NCBI GenBank assembly: GCA_030762175.1 | Contig: CM060831.1 | Location: 81,001,001-81,065,000, forward strand | Direction of reading: 5' to 3' | Origin: Metallyticus violacea | Lineage: Eukaryota > Arthropoda > Insecta > Mantodea > Metallyticidae | Length of the DNA: 64,000 bases | In this document: piece by piece, positions 1-11,161 of the stretch | Layout of the letters: the number at the start of each line of letters is the position of its first letter | How positions within the stretch are numbered: position 1 is the first letter of the stretch | The notes under the pieces: generated by a model | Told to the model about the DNA's origin: nothing | The model's database searches: none | What the model saw: only the letters and a program-made list of their open reading frames with translations | Translations under genes and position numbers: made by a program

Positions 1-430
1 ATTCGCATAACAGATTTTATATCTAATATAACAAGCAAGTTTTTGGAGGCAGATTACAGTAACGGGACAGTAACTTCATTCAAATTTATCATTTATTACG
101 TCATAATACATTGCTGTAGTTCTCGACTTCGTTTCATTTATTGTTGGCTATTATTGCATAGAGCGTTTGAATAGTAGGTAGCCACGTATGAAGGGTAAAC
201 ATAGAAGGACAACTGATGATGCTATTTTCTAGTGTAAAGTAATTCTTCATGCTGGAAAAAAATGGTATCAGGAAAGCAGAAAGGGAGTTCAATGTAGCTG
301 AGAGTAACGTAACAGAAACTGGCATTATTTGCAACTAGAGCAGGTTGAAAGAAATTCGTTCGCCAAGATGTTACAATATCACTTATAATGTCTATATTAT
401 ATTCATTTTATGAAGATTTTTATACATTTT

Positions 431-712
431 ATTTAAGGACGCTCTTTAACATCTCAGATCATCAGCGTCCCATTCAATTCCGGGCGTGAAACGGCCGATA
501 AATTTTGCTCAGAGGCCTCTTCTTTCAGGCTTGAGGTTCTTTATCGTGCCGTAAATGTACGACACGAGACCCACGGCTTTACTTCCCTTCCGAAGGAAGC
601 CATGCTTAGAATTTTTACGACCGAAAATAATCCATCGATCCTGTCCGGGTTTGAACCCGCGATCTTGGGCTTAGAAGGCAAGTATGATTACCACTACACC
701 ATCAGGACCGAC
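431..712 (-). repeat. tRNA-derived SINE, family S1 (copy a)
   Basis: Read on the minus strand, this copy starts with a tRNA-like head: A-box-like GGTGTAGTGG, B box GGGTTTGAACCC (slightly mutated), and an acceptor-like start and end. A body and an AT-rich end near 431 follow. The body is shared with the copies at 33125, 33670, 42229, 63074 and 14173, including the block around GTCGTACATTTACGGCACG. It is a retroposed Pol III element, not a functional tRNA gene. Confidence 0.85.
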
Positions 713-1529
713 ATTTTATGAAGAAGACAGGCTTACCTCTTAGACGCCGTCAATATGCCAAAAGGTATTTTTTATGATTTTAAGTTTCAAATTAGGGATG
801 CGCATTACATTCGATTGCGCATTAGATTCCCGTAAATAATTGTATATCTTAAAATTACAACAAAGAATATTAATAATATTAATAAAGTATTTATAATCAC
901 ACAATTTAAGTGAATTTTAGTAATTTTATTTATAAAGGAGGTTCTTCAAGTAAGATGTCCAGAGCCATATCTTCAAAGAAGCTATTGCTAAAGACATAAA
1001 GTCCTTTAGGCCATTTTCAGTAAGTTTTGGTGGTGTGTCTCTGTCTCCCATAAGCCCCAACACTTGCAGATATTCAAATCGACAATCTTGTTTGTAGTAC
1101 GCAGTAATTGTCTCATATATTCGCTTTTTCTCTGCTGGTTGTTCGCCAAGAGATTTGGAACGAACAGTTGATTCAGGATGCAATCTCGATTAATACCTGC
1201 TTTTATCGCGATTACTTCCATTAGTTGATGTTTCATAACCTCTTGGTAAACTGCAAAACCCTTGTTCCTTAGAGTATCTTAGTTTATAATGCGAGACAGA
1301 AGTAGATGATAGAATCTGTAACTTTTGTTTTAATTCAGCCATCGTTTTTCATCAAATCGATTCTTTGCAATTGATATTAAGATGTTTAATATATTCTTCC
1401 GAGGATATGCATTTAGTTTTAACTGCAGGTAGACCTTCTAGATTCTCACTAATAACTTGATACATAGCCATATAGAATTATTTGTAGAACTATTTCTTGA
1501 AACCTTTCTAGAACCTTTCTGGTCATTTG
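713..1529. other. Unassigned AT-rich stretch with an unidentified minus-strand relic
   Basis: Overlapping minus-strand frames at 926-1236 (85 and 76 codons) read like protein and use different frames over the same DNA. I could not assign them to a family. They may be a decayed transposon open reading frame. Nothing else recognisable was seen. Confidence 0.3.

Positions 1530-1592
<63 letters not shown>
1530..1592. repeat. (TA)n followed by (GA)n microsatellite
   Basis: About 30 bp of TA repeats run directly into about 32 bp of GA repeats. The tract abuts the terminal inverted repeat of the rosa-like copy B1, whose end reads GAGGG after a TA target, so it may have grown from the TA-GAGGG junction. 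Confidence 0.95.
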
Positions 1593-1596
<4 letters not shown>

Positions 1597-2329
1597 ATGC
1601 CAAAATATGTACCCACTTCAAGCAAATAAAAAACCTGTGTTAACATAACAAAACTGAATTCACACAAACAGAAAATGATGAGCACTAATCATCTTAGACT
1701 TTTACAGTTACAACAATTGCTCAAAATGCCCACCATCGGCGTCGATACACTTCTGAGTACGTTGAACTACTGATTGAGAAACGTTTGCGAAAGTGTCCTC
1801 AGCAATTGCAGCACATGCCGTTTCAATTTCTTCCCGAAGTGCTGTCAGTGTAACTGGTTTTCTACTGTATACAACATTCTTAAGAGTTCCCCATAGGCAG
1901 AAGTCCAACGGCGTTAGATCCGGAGAACGCGGTGGAACATCAACCGGACCTCTTCGTCCTATCCAGTGCCTTGGATCCAGTGCGCGGATCTTGCTGTGCG
2001 AGGTCTCCCAGATCTACCCTTGTGAACATCGCATACGGTATCATGAGTTTCAAATTTGTCTCGAATGCGTGCAATTGATACTCCCGTTGGCGGTTCTGTT
2101 CTGTACACACGTCTCCATTGCCTTTGAACTTCAACAACATTCTCGGTTTTCCAATATCACTTCAAAATTGCTTTCCGCTGATGAAACGATAATCTTGGCT
2201 CCATTTTCTTGTATGCTAGCACAACGTAATGTAAGTCACGTCTGTTTACAGAACATCATACTGTTGTTTTTCGGTTCAACTTTGAAATATATTAAATAGG
2301 TATCTACTGTGAAAGTGTGTATACCCTCG
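1590..2329 (-). mobile_element. Rosa-like (DD41D) mariner copy B1, internally deleted
   Basis: Terminal repeats of the B family are present: ATGCCAAAATATGTACC near 1597, and TACTGTGAAAGTGTGTATAC at the other end, followed by CCCTCGGTA. The right end has lost the TTTTTTGGCA part of the repeat. The element is about 740 bp, against about 1.3 kb for the fullest copy (40519-41821). The deletion joins the transposase N-terminal region directly to the block before the third catalytic Asp. The junction carries a second copy of ATCCAGTGC, as in copy B7. Confidence 0.85.
1708..2204 (-). pseudogene. Rosa-like transposase remnant (B1)
   Basis: The start codon, read as CAT at 2202-2204, opens the family N-terminus, and the frame ends near 1708 with the family C-terminus HFEQLL. 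The central part, with the first two catalytic aspartates, is deleted. The PLD of the third Asp reads PMDF-like here. Frames shift between the N- and C-terminal parts. It cannot encode an active enzyme. Confidence 0.8.
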
Positions 2330-3325
2330 GTATTTATGTGAGTGGTAAATTTCATCATTGCTGTGATAATCTCGTTTGATGACGAAATATCTATCTAAAG
2401 ACAGAACTCTGTCACGTCGAAGATAAAGGGAAAGCTTTGTAATTTAACTATATGGAACCAATTAAGCGAAAATTAATTTTTGACATTGTGCTTTTTAATT
2501 TTGTGTTGCATAATGCTCAGAACATTAACAATTAAGTACCTCACTTGAGAGTAAACTTTTCTTAGGAATTTGTCACTAAAACCTTATGCAAAAATTCGTA
2601 ACTAGACAGTTCTGTGGAAAGTAGTAAAAGGAAAAATGAAAGTAAACAAAAAGGCACTGCGGCGGAAAGTTCGGTGTCCGAAAACATTCCCCATAACAGA
2701 GAGAGAGAGAGGCAGGCGTATACTGTCGCAGAAAAATTAGTCATTTGTAGCGTATAAGTTTGGCGTGGAACACAAGACTGCATTAAGGCGTCCTCAAACC
2801 GTTCGATATTCGAAAGTTCGTGGAAGGCAGCAGTGCTTTGCAGTTTCCTGCCAAACTTTTCCCATTCCTTTAAACTGCCAGTGCAGCTGCTGTCCTAAAC
2901 TTATTTCTTTTGTACCGCGCTGCAAACTTAACCTTATATAAATCTTAAGATTATAGAAAGTACACCACTGTAGGGAATTCGTGGAGTTCGTCCCAATTTG
3001 CAGGTAAAGCTCCTTCCTTATTATAAACATTCTAAAGTATTTACAAGGTTCTTACTGCCAGGAAATCTTTAATGGTAAAATATAGTTAAAAACCTTGAAT
3101 GGTCAAGATTTTCACTTAATCAGTATCCATTTATAAATTTGACATAAAAAATCCAATGTTACCACTATCGTCAAATATCTTACTGTCTGAATTACAGAAA
3201 ACATAGACAATGGAATGACAGCTCTTATCTTTTAATTTAAAATGGACTATACGCTTCTTACAGCAATTCTGTAAGACACAAAGTATAAATAAGTAATATA
3301 ACTGTTGATTCGAAATAGGAAGATA
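2330..3325. other. Unassigned sequence
   Basis: No gene or known repeat was recognised. A short GA tract lies at 2700-2711. The small open frames have no family features. Confidence 0.4.
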
Positions 3326-4590
3326 TGAGTGTAGATCCATAAGTTTCCGGCCTCGCCTTCACAAAATCCTTATCTGGTGTCATACTTTATCTGTCAAGTA
3401 AATAATTGCAGCTGTAACTGTGTTCAGTTGTTCAGAAATAGTTGAATAAAGAAGGCTATGTGTAGAAGATTGTGACATGTTCAAAATGGAGTTTCGAGAT
3501 GTTATTAAGTTCTTCACAAAAGCACTCACTCCAAATGAAATTAAACAGCGATTGGACGGTGTATATGGGGAAGCATCCCCCTCATATTGTACCGTAAAAG
3601 AATGGGCCAAACTCTTTCGAATGGGTCGAGAAAGCATTGAAGACGAAGAGCGTGCATGTCGGCCCTTGGAGGTGCGCACTGCTGAAAACATCGTCTTGTG
3701 GTAGGAGAAATTATGCAAGACCGGCGGCTCAAATTTAGAGAAAGTGCAGCAAGGTTGGGCCTTTCTAAAACAACAGTTCTTCTAATTATTCATAAACATT
3801 TAAACATGTATAATGTTAGTGCAAGATGGATGTCTAGACTTCTTTCCTCAGTCCAAAAGCAGCAACGAGTCATCTGTTGTCAGACATTTTTGGAGCTCTG
3901 GCGTGGCAACGACAGAGCGAGAGAAGTTGTGCAAACCATTGTTACAGGATGGAGTAAGTATGGTCCTCTACTATGATTCCTTGTCCAAAAGAGAATCAAT
4001 GAAGTGGCGTAAACCTGCTAAAGTACCGCCTCTAAAGGTCAAGGTTACTCAGTCAACCAAGAAGATCATGGCCACAATCTTTTGCGACTGTGAAGGAATA
4101 TTCTTCATTGACCTCAAGGAGAGGAACACCACAGTGAACGGGGAGTACTATGCTGGCCTATTGCACAGACTACGTGCTTCCATCAAAGAGAAAAGGCGAG
4201 GAAAGCTGAGTGGTGGTGTGCGCCTTCTTCAAGACAACGCGCCTGTGCACACAGCTCTTCTTGCAAAGGAAACTGTGAAGAAATGTGACTTCAAGGAGAT
4301 CGACCATCCACCCAACAACCCAGATCTAGCTCCCAGTGACTATTTCCTCTTCTCATAATTCAAGAAGGACCTTCGAGTAAGTTAATTTAAGTGTGACGAA
4401 GAAGTGATGGATGCTGTTTATGCCCATTTTGCAGTCAAGACTTCTGACTATTTAGGGGGGGGGGTTGTTAATTGAAAGATGTGAGAAGTGTATTGCAATA
4501 TAGGGTAACTATATTGAAAAGTGAAATATAGTTTTTGTCTTTATCATACCTAGGAAATGGTTAGGCCGGAAACATATGGACTAACGCTGG
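3326..4590 (+). mobile_element. Mariner family A, copy 1 (near full length)
   Basis: The element is flanked by TA at 3324-3325 and 4591-4592. Terminal inverted repeats are tGAGtGTAgATCCATAAG on the left and the complementary GGAAACATATGGACTAAC on the right, matching copies at 27155, 38115 and 48632. The body carries a plus-strand mariner transposase remnant. Length is about 1265 bp, typical of mariner. Confidence 0.92.
3477..4459 (+). pseudogene. Mariner family A transposase pseudogene, copy 1
   Basis: This is a DDE-type transposase that would catalyse cut-and-paste transposition at TA sites. The N-terminal helix-turn-helix (TPNEIKQRLDGVYGEAS) lies at 3528-3578, and a second helix-turn-helix block (LGLSKTTVL) follows. 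The catalytic core QDNAPVH ... LAPSDYFLF keeps the second and third aspartates with 34 residues between them (DD34D). The first Asp is lost: the TGDE motif is replaced by TGWSK after small indels. There are frameshifts near 3700 and 3960 and a stop at 4356. It is dead. Confidence 0.92.
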
Positions 4591-6094
4591 TACATGGCTG
4601 GATTTTTTTTATGATGAAACCTCTTCTGTTGTACTGTGTTCTCTCTACACAGCATGAATTCATCTGTAAACTTTTATTGAAGCCACTGCGGCCGGTTCCG
4701 ATGGTAGATAGTCCGTAATTGAGAACCTGAGATGAATTGTTCGTTCATTTCTAGTAAAAGTTTTTCTTACCTTTTCAATCAGTCTGTGTTAGCAAGATAT
4801 GAAGTATATAAGAGTAGTAAGTTTTCAGTGTCTCTGCCTTATTGACCATGTAGATCAGCATCTTGCTTAATATGAGATGGAGCTTTTCAGGTTCTGTGGG
4901 GTTTAACTTGTCCATCGCAACGTTAGCGACGGCAGCAATTGATGTCCCTTAGTTCTGTTTTTATAAATTTGATCTTCTCCTGACCTACGCAGCAAATATC
5001 TTTTCTTAAGTATGATTCGTCTGGATTCTTTTGGATAATGAAATTTATTAAATACTGAATTCTGTAGCAAGTTTGTTGATATTAAATTATTCCTCTGAAG
5101 AGCCAGACTAAACTTAAAATAATGATTGTAACTGATTTCTCAGTTTCCTCTCAATGTTGCTGACAAGCCCTGTGGCAGAAAATGTTTGATCAAAGCTCAT
5201 CTGCTTTCGGCAGACACAATTTCTTCCGTTTGAGGTCCAATTCGGATCGTTGTCCATTCACTGACAATTAAAATACTTTACATTTGGCATCTTGCTGAAA
5301 TAAGCGCTGTTAATTAACTGCAAGTGTAAACTTATTGAGAATGTCCATAGTTTGCTTCTAAAACTGACGAATTCTTTTACTGCAACAATATAACAAAGGA
5401 AAGCGATGCAATATTTTCTCTTCGAAACGTAGCAAACAGCACAATGACTAATATTTTAAAGCAACCTTTAGTATAATATAATTCAGTGCATTTTTGATTT
5501 ATTAAGTAATTATTTATCATAATATTGCATATTTTAATGTTATTAAAACAGTTATATTCATTTTAAGTTTTGACCTCTTATTTAGCTACCTTTAGCTATT
5601 AATGACTCGCACAAGCTAACAAGATACAACACAATCTAAAACCTAAGAAACCGGGCCCTAGCGACAACACCCTTCGCACCAGACGCACAAAACATTCAAT
5701 TTCCGAGCGGAAACCACCACTGGCCATTCAACTAATCTAACAATAGTCCGACCACTGTTAACCACTACAATAATGAGGTCACTATCGACCCACCATAGCT
5801 ATAACCCTGCTAGCAAAACCATCAAAAGAAACATTCATCATATAAACACGTACATGACCAATAAAAAGCATAATGATAACTAGATTAGACTAGAAATTTT
5901 AGGAATGAGACATTTATGTTTAACACACCTAAAATACGATATAAAAGTGTTTAATTCGGCACTATTTTTCAGTTAAGATAAGGAAATATGTTTTGGCATC
6001 TAAAATAGACCACAAAAATTTTAAAACAATTACTACTTTTTTAATTATGCAGGAAAATAAGTTTTTTTTCTTTTTTTTTCTCTGTCTCTCTCTC

Positions 6095-6146
<52 letters not shown>

Positions 6147-6686
6147 TGCATTTTTATGAGTATGACTGCAAACATTGCAAGTTTTTGTTTTCATAATTTG
6201 CAGCACAACATTTTTTTAAATTTTCAACAGTTAGACTGTCTTTTGTCTTTTAAAAGCTGAAAATTGCGTTTCCATTGGCACATTTGTTATACGAACATAC
6301 ACATATTTTGTTACGTTTTTCATTCCCACTTCTGTACTTTTTCCGCCTTCCCCCACTAAAACATTTACCCTACGGACCATTGCAGCATATCCGGGACCCC
6401 CCTCCCCATTACACTCTCCCACTTGCACCTAACTCTGTCCCCAACTTCTCCATTAGCAGCACTAATTTTCACTTCATCTTCTTGCACACCTAACCCCTTA
6501 TTCGATTACGTTTCGGCTTCGCTATTTTTGAGGGCAAGAATGAAAAATGTGTCTTTGTGTAAACATGGTCTCGCTTAGGTATAGAATTATTCAACAGTTT
6601 CTTTGCAGACAAAACGCAAGCTGTACTCTCAGTAGAAAGCTCTTTTATCATAGCAGCAACGTCATTCCAATGTTCCGCATAATATA
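4591..6686. other. Unassigned AT-rich stretch with an A+C-rich block
   Basis: No gene was recognised. 5590-5870 is unusually rich in A and C on this strand compared with its surroundings and may be a decayed retroelement fragment, but nothing diagnostic was found. Confidence 0.35.
6061..6146. repeat. T-rich/CT tract and (ATT)n microsatellite
   Basis: A T-rich and TCTC tract leads into about 17 ATT repeats. The polytyrosine open frame across it is an artefact of the repeat. Confidence 0.95.
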
Positions 6687-7610
6687 CGAGGGTAAGTCCA
6701 TAAATTTCCGACCTAACCTTTACTAGGTATGATAAGGACAAAAACTATATTTCCATTTTCAATATAGTTACACTTTATTGCAATACACTTCTCACATGTT
6801 TGAATTAACATTTCTATCCTCCCTACCCAAATAGTCAGAAGTCTTGTCTGCAAAATGGACATAAACAGCATCTATCGCTTCTTCGTCACACTTAAATTTA
6901 CTTCCTCGAAGGTCCTTCTTGGGTTTTGAGAAGAGGAAATAGTCACCGGGAGCTAGATCTGGGCTGTAGGGTGGATGGTCGATTTCCTTGAAGTCACATT
7001 ACTTCACATCTTCCTTGGCAACATGAACTGTGTGCACAGGCGCGTTGTCATGAAGAAGGCGCACTCCAACACCCAGCTTTCCTCGCCTTTTCTCTTTGAT
7101 GGAAGCACGTAGTCTGTGCAGTAGGCCAGCATAGTACTCCCCATTTACTGTGGTGTTCCTCTCCTTGAAGTCAATGAAGAGTATTCCTTCACAGTCTCAA
7201 GAGATTGTAACCATGATCTCTTCGTTGACTGAGTGACCTTGGCCTTTAGAGGCGGTGCTTCGCCAGGTTTACGCCACTCCATTGATTCTCTTTTGGACAA
7301 GGGATCATAGTAGAGGACCACAGTTTCATCTCCTGTAACAATGGTTTGCAGAACTTCTTTCTCGTTACCACGCCAGAGCTCCAAAAATGCCTGACAACAG
7401 ATGACTCGTTGCTGCTTTTGGACTGAGGAAAGAAGTCTAGGCACCCATCTTGCACTAACCTTATTCATGTTTAAATGTTCATGAATAATTCGAAGGACTG
7501 TTGTTTTAGAAAGGCCCAACCTTGCTGCTATTGCTGTAACTTTGAGCTGCCGGTCTTCCACAATTTCTCCTTTCACAAGGGCGATGTTTTCAGGAGTGAG
7601 CCCTTCCAAG
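6687..7610 (-). mobile_element. Mariner family A, copy 2 (5'-truncated)
   Basis: The transposase-3' end is intact, with TA at 6685-6686 followed by the repeat CGAGGGTAAGTCCATAAATT. Similarity to the other family A copies stops near 7610, just upstream of the codons for TPENIALV, and the next bases are unrelated. The N-terminal third and the other inverted repeat are missing. Confidence 0.9.
6790..7609 (-). pseudogene. Mariner family A transposase pseudogene, copy 2
   Basis: The fragment starts within the second helix-turn-helix (TPENIALVKGEIVEDRQLKV, 7550-7609) and reaches the C-terminus near 6790. All three catalytic positions are still readable: TGDET, then HDNAPVH, then LAPGDYFLF. However, the N-terminal DNA-binding region is gone, there is a frameshift near 7145, and there is an in-frame stop at the DVK*CDF position. 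Non-functional. Confidence 0.88.
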
Positions 7611-7744
7611 GTTCGATTATATTGTCACTGTGTCATTTCTGTGGCTTTCTGCATTTAAAGTAATGAATTTGTTACTCTGTATGCATTTACTGCGCATTAT
7701 ACAGCAATTTTCTCCTTATGCAAAGAGGTTTCATGTACATGGGT

Positions 7745-8645
7745 TGGATAAAAATAATGGCAACAGTGCCATAATGTCTAGAGGACTTTATAATAAGAGG
7801 GGAGCGACGGGCTTTCCTTAAATGTAATCTCCTGTCATGTCTACCATTCTGTGCAAGACATCTACTCCTTCAGCGTGTCCATCTCCGTTTATGTTCTGAA
7901 GTGATCGCCCTACAGCTCTGATAATCGAAATGGGTTATTTTTGCAAAGCGATAATAGTCGCATATTGGGTGAGTATGGCGGATGTTCCAGTATTTCCCAG
8001 TTCTATCGACCTAGGAAGTCCGTGACAGTGTTAACAGTTTGAAACCTCGCGTTATCATGAAGAATGATCGGTTTTACTGCCTGCAAGTGTCGTCGTCTTT
8101 ACCTTAGTGCTGGACGGAAGTGGTGTTGCAAGAAAAATTGCAAAGTAGGTAGCATTTACCCTTTGTCTTAGAGGCACAGCACGGGCAGTACAGCACCGTA
8201 CATGTCATATCACACCTTCACTGTATGTTCAGAACGCTCTACCTTTGGACATGGGTATCGAAGGCGCTGCATTTTAGCGGAGTCCAAGAATGTCCTGCAA
8301 AACATGGAGTACCATTTTGTGACATACATTTACTTCTGCGACTAATTCACATACATTCCATCGGCGATGAACATCAACAGGGAGGTGCGGGTGTAAGTTA
8401 GGAGTCGTCCTGAACAGCACGAAACACCTTCACCCATCTTGCCACTGTGCATCACCACATGCTGCATAGCGATCTCATGCAACTTCAATTTTGACCTACG
8501 ATCGTTGTTCCAGTTTAGAAAACACATTGCTAGAGCGCTTGTACTATCCACCTGTACTTCAAGACACCGCAGTACGTCACTCAACAACTGAACAACTGTC
8601 GTCACTCTGCTGAAGGTCATCTTGCATTCCAGTATCGGATCCACA
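7745..8645 (-). pseudogene. Heavily decayed mariner-like transposon (family G)
   Basis: Read on the minus strand, broken frames recall a mariner-type transposase. An N-terminal part lies at 8342-8644 (a block around KLKLHEIAMQHVV). Near 7980-8070 is a catalytic block, ILHDNARFQT followed by NWEILEHPPYSP, that is HDNA...HPPYSP. The third catalytic Asp block is lost. Terminal repeats were not resolved, so the ends are approximate. It may have inserted next to, or caused, the truncation of mariner A copy 2. Confidence 0.6.
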
Positions 8646-9714
8646 GAGCCCTATGACCAATAAGGGCCTGACCCCTGCGTGCTGACAATGTTGTCACTAC
8701 TTTCTGTATTCTAGTACCTGTTATTTTGAAGAAACATCAGACCGTAAACGAAATCTTTTTCATCAGTATTGAACATGGATCAATTACTCGTATTAATGGT
8801 GTTTCGCTTATCCAATTACAGAATTTTACCTCAATATCATGACAAATAGTGACCTTCTATGCTTCATATAAAAATTAATTCAATATCGGAAGTTACTGAT
8901 GTGTGTGATTGACACTTTTCTAAAAAGATGTCATAACGGATGTATCATGTGTGGTTGCGAGTTCTACCAGGCTCTAGGTCCAGGGGTGCAACACAGAGGT
9001 CTGTGCCACCCGTGGTATTTTGCATTAGGACGGTACCTTGTAACTCTAAACCGACCCGCCTTTTGGCTGCAGACGATTGCGTCGCCCAGGCGCGCTAAGT
9101 TCCCTTAGCTTCCAGATTCTCACTGGTGGATAGGTCATACTAGCTTAGACCTACTCGTATTTAAGAGGTGAATCACTCCAGTATTAGGGTAGCCACCACC
9201 CTCCCTACCAACAACGGCGATTCCGGCCCACCGGCCCCCAGGGTACACGCCATAGGCACTCCCCTGGGACACGCCGCCATCGTAGGTCCTCAATTCCCCG
9301 TGAGTGACGGGTCCACTGCCAAGCCGAGTCCAATCCAATCCGGACAACTCCCTTCCGGGAGGGGCTCGAATCAAGTCCGGCTCGGCTCCCTCTAGTACGT
9401 CAGAGGTACCACGGGCACTCAGGGTCCGCAGAGGCTTCACCTGGAGCATCTGTAGGGCAACGGTCAGATCGCCCCCCCCCCCCCTTAACGGATGTATCAG
9501 GAGAGCATCCTTTCATTGTAACTGCAAGAACTTTGAGAACAAGTGTTGCGGAGTTACAGCTCTTGACTGCGGAGTTTCCAGCTGCCGTGAAACAGAAGAC
9601 AAACTATGAAAGTTTCAGTAGCTCAACGGGATAAACAGTACGGAGGGTGTTAAGTCCTGGACGCTAAACACACGTGTTTCTTGAAAAATGGAATGGAAAA
9701 TAAATAATAGAAAA
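8646..9714. other. GC-rich island of unknown nature
   Basis: 8930-9485 is clearly richer in G and C than the surrounding AT-rich DNA and ends in a 13-bp C run at 9472-9484. Open frames cross it on both strands (9135-9449 minus, 9168-9395 plus), as expected in GC-rich DNA with few stops. No family was recognised. It could be an untranslated region of a retroelement, a SINE, or a CpG-like region. Confidence 0.35.
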
Positions 9715-10060
9715 TAACGAGGGACTTTCCATTCCCTTAAGCTCCTGTTCAAAATCCTCCGTGCCTCCACGCCTCTCGCTTCATATATCCGTCTCTGCCT
9801 CGAACCTGGATATGACTTTACTGTCTATCCCGTGTCACGGATCACCTTTCTACTCAACCTCGTTCAGCGTGTCAGTTCCCTCAATCTGGAACTCCCTCCT
9901 GAAGCCAGAAAATGTCGGACAATAAAGCAATTTAAACATAAATTAAACCTCTGAACTCTAGGAATCACAAAAGTTAGTCTCTCGCTTCTTCTCCTCTTTC
10001 TCCTTACTGCCACCTTGACTCGAACAAAAATTATTGAAGAACAAGTGGAAATGTAATATT
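9715..10060 (+). pseudogene. 3' end of a non-LTR retrotransposon (LINE)
   Basis: A plus-strand frame (stop near 9954) encodes a LINE reverse-transcriptase C-terminus. Its typical motif WNSLPPEAR is split by a frameshift (SVPSIWNSL in one frame, PPEARKCRTIKQFKHKLN in the other). A short 3' tail follows. It looks like a 5'-truncated insertion. No catalytic domain is present. Confidence 0.65.
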
Positions 10061-10072
10061 ATCATTTTCATC

Positions 10073-10281
10073 ACAGGCGATGGACACTGATGATACATGA
10101 GATAAAACTGGGAAAGGATTTATTTTTAAGGATGGAAACGTTCCAGGCCTAAGTTTAGAGTATCTTTCCAGCATTGCCCATTTATGAGGACTGAGGAAAA
10201 CCTGGAAAAAACCTCATTCAGGGAGGACGAACCCCATACCTCGCGCTCAACGCGCCTTAACGACCTCGGCCACCCGTCATT
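10073..10281 (-). repeat. tRNA-derived SINE, family S2 (copy a)
   Basis: On the minus strand the head reads GGTGGCCGAGGTCGTTAAGGCG (A box), followed by the S2 body ending in the region TGATACATGAGAT. The B-box segment (normally GGGTTCGAATCCCGCCAGGA) is partly deleted in this copy. The sequence matches copies at 19877, 23091, 50628 and 56348. Confidence 0.85.
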
Positions 10282-11161
10282 GTGAATGGCGTCTAAGGGG
10301 AACCATTAGCTTTGTAAACCGAGAAACCTCCCCCGTTCTAATTGTATACTCAGTACATTGGCAATGTAACTACTTTTTAAATTGTAAATTAGGTGATGGA
10401 AAATTGAAGGGAGTGCTGAGTATAACCTCGTATGTACTGTATAATAATAGTAATTTCGAAGAAAAAAGTTTTGTGTGTTGGTAAATTAAGCTTTTAATGA
10501 CCTTGTTAATTAGAATATCTAATAAGCCCAATTTCAAATATTTCCAAGACTTTGGAAATTAATTGAACACACTTACATATGCATGCTTCAGGTTTCGAAA
10601 AGTGCAATAGCCCCTTTTGCAGTTTTAAATCAGAATTCAACACTTCTAAAAAAAATACAAACTAATGAATCACACAATAGCATACAATATTTCGAGCCTA
10701 AGCTATTTTTTAAGAGAAAGCACACATCTCTTTCCTAGATGGCGCCTGCTTTGGCACACATGATTTAGTGTGTTTCTTTTTAAAAGTGTTCAACCATATG
10801 TATATATTGTCTTACGGAAAATTCAGTTAATTGACATTTCATCCATATCATGGACTAGGCCTCTGAACCTGAATCTGTTTGCTGTCACTCTTTATTTATT
10901 CTTCCGATTCCATAATTATCCATTTACTTGTACTTCTCAAAATATTATAGACGTTACCTATATTTGGGTACACTCTATATTAAAAGCATCTTCAAACCAA
11001 ATTACAATAATTAATAAAAAAACAGGTTTGATCTATCTACTCGAGCAAGCAATACTAGCTGTCTGACTTAAGCCGTTCATAAAATATGTTATACTTTACG
11101 CTTAACACAACTAGGAGTGGTTAGAGTACTTGTCATCGCTGAAGTTTTCTATATATATTTA
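10282..11161. other. Unassigned AT-rich stretch
   Basis: No gene, repeat family or RNA gene was recognised. The longest open frame (10770-11066 plus) has no domain features. Confidence 0.4.

Noticed and set aside
1793..2299. 168-codon plus-strand frame
   Set aside because: It is the antisense shadow of the rosa-like copy B1.
5993..6196. Open frame with a long tyrosine run
   Set aside because: It is a translation of an (ATT)n microsatellite.
9606..9670. A-box-like TAGCTCAACGGG
   Set aside because: No B box at the right distance and no tRNA fold that I could see.
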